DNA of 5,794 nucleotides from Bacteroidales bacterium (GTDB lineage Bacteria; Bacteroidota; Bacteroidia; Bacteroidales; VadinHA17), in assembly GCA_025455535.1 (NCBI GenBank), contig JALOMM010000113.1, forward strand, positions 1 to 5,794, in the 5' to 3' direction. The position numbers and the translations under genes are program-made. Every line of letters starts with the position of its first letter. Position 1 is the first letter of the stretch. Positions 1 to 4,524 of the stretch are shown here, piece by piece. The notes under the pieces were generated by a model, which was not told where the DNA came from, searched no databases, and saw only the letters and a list, made by a program, of their open reading frames with translations.

Positions 1-562
1 CGTCAACAACGAAGAGCGGCTGCGTGTTGCCGCTTGCCGAGAGTGAGTTTACGCCCCTGATAAGTATCCTTACACCGGAAGCGACACCACCGTCGGTATT
101 TGAAATCTGTACTCCGGAAAGTTTACCCTGGAAGGCATTTACAATGTTTGACACTTTCTGCTGTTCAAGGTTCTCTCCTCCAAGGTCCTGGACTGAATAT
201 CCGAGAGCCTTTTTCTCACGGGAGATACCGAGAGCAGTTACAACAACTTCGTCAAGACCGAGCATGTCGGTCACCATTGTAACGTTAATGGTAGTGCGTC
301 CACCGATGGCTTCAGTCACGGTCTTCATTCCAACGAACTGGAATACAAGGGATTGTGCATCTGCGGGTGCGGTGACGGTGTATTTACCATCAACATCGGT
401 CAAGGTACCAACAGTGGTACCTTTTACTGTTACAGCAACGCTCGGAATGGGAAGCCCATCGTCACCTGAAGTAACAGTCCCTTTGATAGTCACCGTCTGT
501 GCCATCAGGGCAGTGAAGCCCGTAAACACAAACAGTGAAAGCAACAGTTTTAGTCTGTTCAT
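1..562 (-). CDS. SusC/RagA-family TonB-linked outer membrane receptor, N-terminal part (3' end beyond window)
   Basis: The frame opens at an ATG (562-560, minus) and stays open to the left edge, giving 187 codons. Residues 1-21 are a signal peptide (MNRLK, a hydrophobic run, then ALMAQ). Residues about 25-98 resemble a carboxypeptidase-regulatory-like beta-sandwich (IKGTV, GLPIPSV, DVDGKY, VFQFVGMKT). The SusC signature DEVVVTALGISREKKALGY covers 104-122 and serves as a TonB-box-like stretch. The plug domain then begins, with NAFQGKLSGVQI (142-153) and IRGVNSL (168-174). Family members are about 1,000 residues long, so roughly four-fifths lies outside the window. They form an outer-membrane barrel that imports glycans or peptides with TonB energy, usually beside a SusD-like lipoprotein. 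Any susD partner would lie off the left edge, so the substrate cannot be named. There is no Shine-Dalgarno sequence, which is usual for the phylum. Assignment to the family is very secure. Confidence 0.96.
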   Translation of the reverse strand, partial: MNRLKLLLSLFVFTGFTALMAQTVTIKGTVTSGDDGLPIPSVAVTVKGTTVGTLTDVDGKYTVTAPADAQSLVFQFVGMKTVTEAIGGRTTINVTMVTDMLGLDEVVVTALGISREKKALGYSVQDLGGENLEQQKVSNIVNAFQGKLSGVQISNTDGGVASGVRILIRGVNSLSASGNTQPLFVVD

Positions 563-615
563 AGATCAGAGTTTTAGTTTAACAAAAAAGGTTTAGGTTA
601 CACAAACCACACAGA

Positions 616-643
616 GCCGGTCTGCAGACCTGAGTCTGCCGGC
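616..643 (-). promoter_or_regulatory. Stem-loop in the 5' leader of the SusC-like gene
   Basis: On the minus strand, GCAGAC and GTCTGC pair around a TCAG tetraloop. The stem continues outward as GCCG paired with CGGC, with a four-base bulge (AGAC) on the 3' side. This gives ten base pairs, mostly G-C. The structure lies 20 bases downstream of the candidate -7 box and 53 bases upstream of the start codon, so it would sit close to the 5' end of the receptor mRNA. No T run follows directly, so it does not look like an intrinsic terminator. A role in mRNA stability, or as a target for an antisense RNA or RNA-binding protein, is inference. The same bases also contain a perfect 12-base palindrome (619-630), so an operator is an alternative reading. 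Confidence 0.5.
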
Positions 644-663
644 CAAATCTGTATGGCATCGAT

Positions 664-671
664 CAAAAGTA
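664..671 (-). promoter_or_regulatory. Candidate Bacteroidota -7 box for the SusC-like gene
   Basis: Read on the minus strand this is TACTTTTG, an exact match to the TAnnTTTG -7 element recognised by the primary sigma factor of Bacteroidota. It would put the transcript start near 658 and leave a leader of roughly 95 bases before the ATG at 562. The upstream minus-strand sequence is rich in A runs, which could act as an UP-like element. No TTTG or TTG -33 box is visible at the usual 19-21 base spacing, so the call rests on the -7 box and its position alone. Confidence 0.45.
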
Positions 672-814
672 CTATTTTTTATCAGAAATACCTTTTTTTC
701 ACCTTTTTTTTTGATCCGGGGTAAAAAACCATCATCATGATTCATATTTGACTGCAGGTGCGGCAGTTTAAACTCACTTTTTATTAATTTTAATCCCGTA
801 ACAAACACAGACTT

Positions 815-1468
815 ATGAATGCAGCAGTAGTACTTGCAGGATGCGGCGTCTTCGACGGAGCCGAGATACACGAGGCAGTGATGACGCTATATGCAATAGA
901 CAAAACAGGTGGCACTTACCAGATATTTGCTCCCAATGTCATGCAGCATCATGTAATAAATCACCTCACGGGCGAAGTGTCAGAGGAGTCGAGGAACGTG
1001 CTGACCGAGGCGGCACGGATAGCGAGAGGGAAGATCAGGGCCCTCACAGAATACAGGGCTGCAGACTTTGATGCACTCATTTTCCCCGGCGGATTCGGAG
1101 TGGCCAAAAACCTCTGCACTTATGCCTTTGACGGCACAGACTGCCAGGTTGACCGTGTTGCAGAATCAGCCATACGTGAGACTCACAGGGCAGGGAAACC
1201 GATCGGAGCCCTTTGTATCTCACCCGTCCTGATTGCAAGGGTTCTGGGCAACATAGCAGTTACAACAGGCAATGATGCCGCCACCGCTGCGGATATAAAA
1301 ACTTTGGGAGCTGTGCATGAGATTAAGCGTCATGGAGAGGTTACCGTCGACAGGAAGAACAGGATAGTGACGGCACCCTGTTATATGCTCAGCTCAAGAG
1401 TGTCAGATATTGCAACTGACGCAGAGGCTGTTGTCAGGGCTATCGGGGAATTGATCAAAGGGAAGTGA
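815..1468 (+). CDS. elbB: ElbB-type glyoxalase, DJ-1/PfpI superfamily
   Basis: The product has 217 residues, the same length as Escherichia coli ElbB as I recall it, and aligns with it almost without gaps: VVLAGCGVFDGAEIHEAV (5-22), VINHLTGE (47-54), RNVLTEAARIARGKIR (60-75), DALIFPGGFGVAKNL (86-100), GKPIGALCISPVL (127-139) and IVTAPCYM (184-191). The expected nucleophile is Cys134 at the nucleophile elbow (ALCIS), supported by Glu17 and the glycine-rich PGGFG at 91-95. This family of cytoplasmic flavodoxin-like proteins (the bacterial counterpart of ES1/GATD3) has reported weak glyoxalase III activity, converting glyoxal-type carbonyls without glutathione. The name also reflects an effect on isoprenoid production, and the physiological substrate is unsettled. 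The chosen ATG matches the family N-terminus and has no Shine-Dalgarno sequence. The gene stands alone, divergent from the SusC-like gene and convergent with the DUF4294 gene. Confidence 0.95.
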   Translation: MNAAVVLAGCGVFDGAEIHEAVMTLYAIDKTGGTYQIFAPNVMQHHVINHLTGEVSEESRNVLTEAARIARGKIRALTEYRAADFDALIFPGGFGVAKNLCTYAFDGTDCQVDRVAESAIRETHRAGKPIGALCISPVLIARVLGNIAVTTGNDAATAADIKTLGAVHEIKRHGEVTVDRKNRIVTAPCYMLSSRVSDIATDAEAVVRAIGELIKGK

Positions 1469-1483
1469 CCCGGTGCGGGAGAA

Positions 1484-2095
1484 TCACAGTCGTCCTGCCT
1501 CTATCTCAATTATGATTTGCTCAATAAGGTAATCCTCTCCCATCGGATCATAGTTTGCCTTCAGGTTTGCACCGAAGATGCGGGCAATACTCTGCCAGAA
1601 TGATGCCGAAAATTTCCCGCGGTACTGCCTTATGAGATCATAGGAGGTATTCTGTGTCTCGCGGTCTATCAGTTTCAGTAATATCTTCCCCTGTGTAAAG
1701 GTTAGCTTTCGCATATCATCCTCATACTCGCTGAAGATATCCTTCTCATACTGCTGCAGGAAGTTACGCCGATCCTTTTCCGCGGGCATCATCTCAAGCA
1801 CCCTGTTCACACGCCCGAGCTCATCCCTGACAATGAGTGCATAGGGATATACCTTACGTATATTATAAACCATGCGCGCGTGCCTGCGATAGTCGAACCT
1901 CACCTGGCGCGGCATTTTACCATATACGGTAACCTCCTTCAGCTCTATATAAGGATAGGTCTGACCGTCGAATGTTGCCGTCTTAAGCAGGTATGACCCG
2001 CCTGAAACAGTATCGGCAGCAACGACCGGCTGCTCCTGGCAGAAAACAGGCACCAGCAGAAGGTTGAACAGCATTATGTGTATCAGCCGTAACAT
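1484..2095 (-). CDS. Secreted DUF4294-family protein
   Basis: The product has 203 residues. Residues 1-20 form a signal peptide (Arg3, a hydrophobic core LFNLLLVPVF, then CQ), so the protein is probably exported to the periplasm. A linker of about 25 residues follows. The conserved domain then runs from the beta-rich segment YPYIELKEVTVYG (47-59) through RRHARMVYNIRKVYPYA (70-86), a charged helical part, LTFTQGKILLKLIDRETQ (131-148) and FWQSIARIFGANLKANYDP (166-184). This order of motifs is what I recognise as DUF4294, a family found almost only in Bacteroidota and without a known function. No catalytic motif is apparent. Cys19 precedes Gln, but the preceding VPVF is a poor lipobox, so lipidation is doubtful. 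An in-frame ATG at codon 8 would lose the basic N-region of the signal peptide, which favours the upstream start. The stop lies 15 bases from the convergent elbB stop. Confidence 0.88.
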   Translation of the reverse strand: MLRLIHIMLFNLLLVPVFCQEQPVVAADTVSGGSYLLKTATFDGQTYPYIELKEVTVYGKMPRQVRFDYRRHARMVYNIRKVYPYALIVRDELGRVNRVLEMMPAEKDRRNFLQQYEKDIFSEYEDDMRKLTFTQGKILLKLIDRETQNTSYDLIRQYRGKFSASFWQSIARIFGANLKANYDPMGEDYLIEQIIIEIEAGRL

Positions 2096-2105
2096 AATTC
2101 ACCTG

Positions 2106-2113
2106 CAAATTTA
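2106..2113 (-). promoter_or_regulatory. Candidate -7 box for the DUF4294 gene
   Basis: The minus strand reads TAAATTTG, an exact TAnnTTTG match in the 102-base divergent spacer 2096-2197. It ends only 10 bases before the ATG at 2095, so the mRNA would be almost leaderless. A TTTG lies upstream on the same strand (complement of 2128-2131), but the gap is 14 bases rather than the usual 19-21. The match could be chance in AT-rich DNA. No matching -7 box for the plus-strand gene at 2198 was found in this spacer. Confidence 0.35.
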
Positions 2114-2197
2114 ACCAATTGTCGTGCCAAATCCGGCGCTGCATGATAAAACTAAGCTATATTCACATCTGGGAAATATCATATCATTTATCAATAC

Positions 2198-2842
2198 ATG
2201 CCTGTTTCTCCAACAATTGATGAACTTGAATCAGGGCCGGACTTCGAAAAAGTGCTGACGCTACAGTATAACGACATCGCACCGTTTGTTATTGGACGTT
2301 TATTTTCATTTGCTCTGCCTTCGGTAATGATATGGGTTGTACTTGCTATCTCGGCCTTTCTGACTGTATGGCTATGGCCCGGTCAGACAGTCACGGATGA
2401 AAGCCGGCATATAATAAAAGGTCTCCTGACAGGACTGATTGGTCTCCCCCTGCTCCTGATACCGTTCCACGAGGGTCTTCATCTGGTGCCTTACTGGCTG
2501 GCCGGCGCCAGGGACATACGATTCGGTGCAGACATGAGGCAGGGTATTATCTATGTCACTGCTCACCGTTTTGTGACAAGCCGTTCTCTTTTCTCCATGG
2601 TTGCCCTGACCCCCTTCGCCGTCATCACTGCCGGCCTCGCGGCAGCAATACTCTTCGCCTCTCCGTGGATGCAATGGGTACTGGCAATGACGGTGTTCGT
2701 TCATGCCACCATGTGTACCGGAGACGCTGTTCTTACCGGCTTCATGTCAGCCTTCAGGGGGAGAAGAACCTTCACCTGGGACGATGCAGATGCCGGGGTG
2801 GCCTACTTCTGCGCAGAGAAGCTGCCTGAGAACAAAGAATGA
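2198..2842 (+). CDS. Membrane protein, DUF3267-type putative zincin metallopeptidase
   Basis: The product has 214 residues. Residues 1-30 are cytoplasmic-looking and polar. Hydrophobic segments follow at about 37-59, 73-90, 133-153 and 157-178. The end of the second segment carries HEGLH (91-95), an HExxH zinc-binding motif with Glu92 as the expected catalytic base. Near the end of the last hydrophobic segment is HATMCTGD (169-176). DUF3267-like zincins have a conserved small-residue-GD motif in this region, and Asp176 or His169 is a reasonable third zinc ligand. The family is annotated as putative membrane-embedded peptidases with no established substrate. The 38 C-terminal residues are hydrophilic. 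The ATG at 2198 has no Shine-Dalgarno sequence. A POT-like transporter gene follows on the same strand after 58 bases, so co-transcription is possible but not shown. Family assignment is from motif and topology and is less certain than the presence of the metal site. Confidence 0.78.
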   Translation: MPVSPTIDELESGPDFEKVLTLQYNDIAPFVIGRLFSFALPSVMIWVVLAISAFLTVWLWPGQTVTDESRHIIKGLLTGLIGLPLLLIPFHEGLHLVPYWLAGARDIRFGADMRQGIIYVTAHRFVTSRSLFSMVALTPFAVITAGLAAAILFASPWMQWVLAMTVFVHATMCTGDAVLTGFMSAFRGRRTFTWDDADAGVAYFCAEKLPENKE

Positions 2843-2849
2843 GACCTGA

Positions 2850-2902
2850 ATAAGGCTCTGTCAATTATTTCACTACTTTAAGCCCGCAAATAAAAGCCTT
2901 AT
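2850..2902 (+). repeat. 8-base inverted repeat reaching the transporter start codon
   Basis: ATAAGGCT (2850-2857) is exactly complementary to AGCCTTAT (2895-2902), whose last two bases are the A and T of the transporter's ATG at 2901. The arms are separated by 37 bases. In the mRNA this could pair and partly cover the start codon. Pairing does not extend beyond the eight bases in either direction and the loop is long and AT-rich, so chance is a serious alternative. No promoter box or terminator was recognised in this 58-base spacer. Confidence 0.25.
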
Positions 2903-4343
2903 GAGCCACTTTGTCCATATAATAAAAAAGTTCCCGAGAGTATTCTGGATCTCCAACATCATTGAGCTTTTCGAACGGTGGGCATGGTACGGCTTCTATA
3001 ACGGTTTCTTCGCCCTGTATCTTACCTCTGCGAAAGAGGACGGCGCCCTCGGCTTCTCAAACGTCGAGAAAGGGACTATCATGGGCACCGGGTCAATGAT
3101 CCTTTATTTCCTCCCGGTAATTTCAGGTGCCATCGCTGACAGGGTAGGCTATAAAAAAATGCTGATAATCTCATTCAGCACCTATATCCTCTCATTCTTC
3201 ATGCTCAGCAGATTCGAGACGTTCGGAGCAATTTTCGCAGCCTTCATCCTCCTTGCGGTCGCAGGGGCAATTTTCAAGCCGATAATATCAGGCACCGTAG
3301 CCAGGGTGACCGACAGGGAGACCTCTTCCGTTGGTTTTGGAATATTCTATATGGTTGTAAATATCGGAGGCTTCATCGGTCCGTTCGTATCAAGCATGAT
3401 CTATAAGAACAGCTGGGATGCCGTTTTCTATATTTCCATCGCAGCGATGGCAATGAACTATATTGTTGTCTTCTTCTTTTATAAGGAACCTGCGGTAGAA
3501 GCCAACGGCAAATCGCTGCTTCAGAATATCGGCATTGCCTTCAGAAATATAGGCGTTACACTGACAGACTGGAAATATGTGCTTTTCCTTCTGATCATAG
3601 GTGTTTTCTGGACTGCCTATAACCAGCTCTACTATTCATTCCCGGTCTTCATGGAGGCATGGGTGAACCTCGATAAGATGGCCGCTACGCTGGGCCTCGA
3701 GCCGGGCACCATCACCACCGTAACCATTTCAAGCCTGGCATCGTTCTATATAATCCTCTTCCAGCTTATCGTGTCATCTGTTACGACCAGGGTCAGACCC
3801 CTCAACTCGATAATGACCGGTATCTTTATCCTTGCATTCGGACTGGCCATGATGTTTACAAACCTCAATCCGTGGCTGATAGCACTTGGCGTTCTTATCT
3901 TCGGGATAGGTGAGATGGCATCGTCACCCAAGACACAGGAATACATTGGCCGGATAGCTCCGTCAGACAGAAAGGCGCTTTACATGGGCACTGCCTTCCT
4001 GCCGATAGCGTTCGGGCATATTGCTGCCGGGTGGGTGTCAGGCAAACCTTACGAGGTTATGGCTGACAAGCTCTTCCTGCTGCAAAAAGCAGTGGCAGAA
4101 AAGGGATTTGATATCCCGGAAATATCAGCGTCATTCACACAGACAGATTATTTTGCAAGGGCGCAGGAGCTTTTCGGAATGGATTCACAGCAGCTGACAG
4201 CTTACCTCTGGAGCACATACAATCCTTCAAAGGTCTGGATTATTTTTTCGGGTATTGCAGTGGCTGCAAGTGTTTTGCTTTACCTTTATGACCGCCTCAT
4301 CCTGAGGGGACGGGAGGTGGACGGCAACAGCAGGCACCAGTAG
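2901..4343 (+). CDS. POT/PTR-like major facilitator superfamily transporter
   Basis: The product has 480 residues and about twelve hydrophobic segments. Several proton-coupled oligopeptide transporter motifs are present in order. Helix 1 has ELFERWAWYG (22-31), matching ExxERFxYYG. The loop 2-3 motif is GAIADRVGYKK (76-86). Helix 4 has IFKPIISG (124-131), where Lys126 corresponds to the conserved lysine. Helix 5 has FYMVVNIGGFIGP (149-161), helix 7 has FWTAYNQ (236-242), and helix 10 has GEMASSP (337-343) with the conserved Glu338. In POT carriers these residues couple proton and peptide movement across the inner membrane, so import of di- or tripeptides or similar small molecules is likely. 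The substrate is inferred only. Residues about 381-443, between the last two helices, form an unusually long hydrophilic loop that should face the periplasm. The gene follows the DUF3267 gene by 58 bases and converges on the DUF4954 gene. Confidence 0.88.
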   Translation: MSHFVHIIKKFPRVFWISNIIELFERWAWYGFYNGFFALYLTSAKEDGALGFSNVEKGTIMGTGSMILYFLPVISGAIADRVGYKKMLIISFSTYILSFFMLSRFETFGAIFAAFILLAVAGAIFKPIISGTVARVTDRETSSVGFGIFYMVVNIGGFIGPFVSSMIYKNSWDAVFYISIAAMAMNYIVVFFFYKEPAVEANGKSLLQNIGIAFRNIGVTLTDWKYVLFLLIIGVFWTAYNQLYYSFPVFMEAWVNLDKMAATLGLEPGTITTVTISSLASFYIILFQLIVSSVTTRVRPLNSIMTGIFILAFGLAMMFTNLNPWLIALGVLIFGIGEMASSPKTQEYIGRIAPSDRKALYMGTAFLPIAFGHIAAGWVSGKPYEVMADKLFLLQKAVAEKGFDIPEISASFTQTDYFARAQELFGMDSQQLTAYLWSTYNPSKVWIIFSGIAVAASVLLYLYDRLILRGREVDGNSRHQ

Positions 4344-4355
4344 GTCAGGCAGTAG

Positions 4356-4404
4356 TTAAGAATTAAGAATTAAGAATTAAGAATTAAGAATTAAAAGTTA
4401 AGGG
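4356..4404. repeat. Tandem repeat of TTAAGAA, five exact and two degenerate units
   Basis: Five perfect copies of the heptamer TTAAGAA occupy 4356-4390, followed by the variants TTAAAAG (4391-4397) and TTAAGGG (4398-4404). The array starts 12 bases after the transporter stop codon. It is entirely A, T and G on the plus strand and contains no coding frame of interest. I recall similar AAGAATT arrays in spacers of other Bacteroidota genomes, but that is recollection and not a search. Its function is unknown. Confidence 0.95.
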
Positions 4405-4420
4405 TTGATAATAAGGGAAT

Positions 4421-4436
4421 TGGAGTGCTGGAGTGT
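4421..4436. repeat. Two-copy direct repeat TGGAGTGC/TGGAGTGT
   Basis: Two adjacent octamers differ only in the last base. On its own this would be unremarkable. It is listed because it lies in the same convergent spacer as three longer tandem arrays with different unit lengths, and it fills part of the gap between the first and second of them. Confidence 0.7.
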
Positions 4437-4454
4437 AAGCCCTTCAAGCCTTTC

Positions 4455-4499
4455 GACTTTATGGACTTTACAGACTTTATGGACTTTATGGACTTTTGA
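4455..4499. repeat. Tandem repeat of a nonamer, GACTTTATG, five units
   Basis: Units 1, 3 and 4 (4455-4463, 4473-4481, 4482-4490) are identical GACTTTATG. Unit 2 is GACTTTACA and unit 5 is GACTTTTGA. The unit is a multiple of three, so an artefactual open frame with repeated Leu-Trp-Thr runs through it on the plus strand. No real gene starts here. The array lies directly before the CAGACCT array that ends the minus-strand DUF4954 gene. Confidence 0.93.
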
Positions 4500-4503
4500 C
4501 CTT

Positions 4504-4524
4504 CAGACCTCAGACCTCAGACCT
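4504..4524. repeat. Three-copy tandem repeat CAGACCT overlapping the end of the DUF4954 gene
   Basis: Three exact heptamers lie head to tail. Read on the minus strand as AGGTCTG units, they encode the last four residues (Arg-Ser-Glu-Val) of the DUF4954 protein, and the TGA stop is formed across a unit junction at 4512-4510. The repeat is therefore partly coding, unlike the three arrays to its left. Confidence 0.93.

Noticed and set aside
402..423. Perfect 9-base inverted repeat with a 4-base loop inside the SusC-like coding region
   Set aside because: It arises because the protein has two Gly-Thr pairs (KGTTVGT), both encoded by GGTACC, and this motif is common in the family. Protein constraint explains it sufficiently.
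24..596. Open frame of 190 codons on the plus strand at the left edge
   Set aside because: It lies opposite the clearly recognisable SusC-like reading frame on the minus strand. Its translation is rich in Ser, Thr and Pro and resembles no family.
743..792. Near matches to TAnnTTTG on the plus strand upstream of elbB (CATATTTG at 743-750 and TAATTTTA at 785-792)
   Set aside because: Each has one mismatch, and no TTG element lies at 19-21 bases upstream. In this AT-rich spacer such matches are expected by chance, so no elbB promoter is called.
593..871. Open frame of 92 codons on the minus strand between the SusC-like gene and elbB
   Set aside because: It overlaps the first 57 bases of elbB on the opposite strand, its lysine-rich part comes only from T runs in the spacer, and it would cross the candidate receptor promoter. 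No family resemblance is seen.
1469..1483. Bidirectional terminator between elbB and the DUF4294 gene
   Set aside because: The spacer is only 15 bases, and neither it nor the flanking gene ends show a hairpin followed by a T run.
2039..2041. Cys19 of the DUF4294 protein as a lipoprotein lipidation site
   Set aside because: The residues before it (VPVF) do not fit the usual Leu-Ser/Ala-Gly/Ala lipobox. A normal signal-peptidase I cleavage near this point is more likely.
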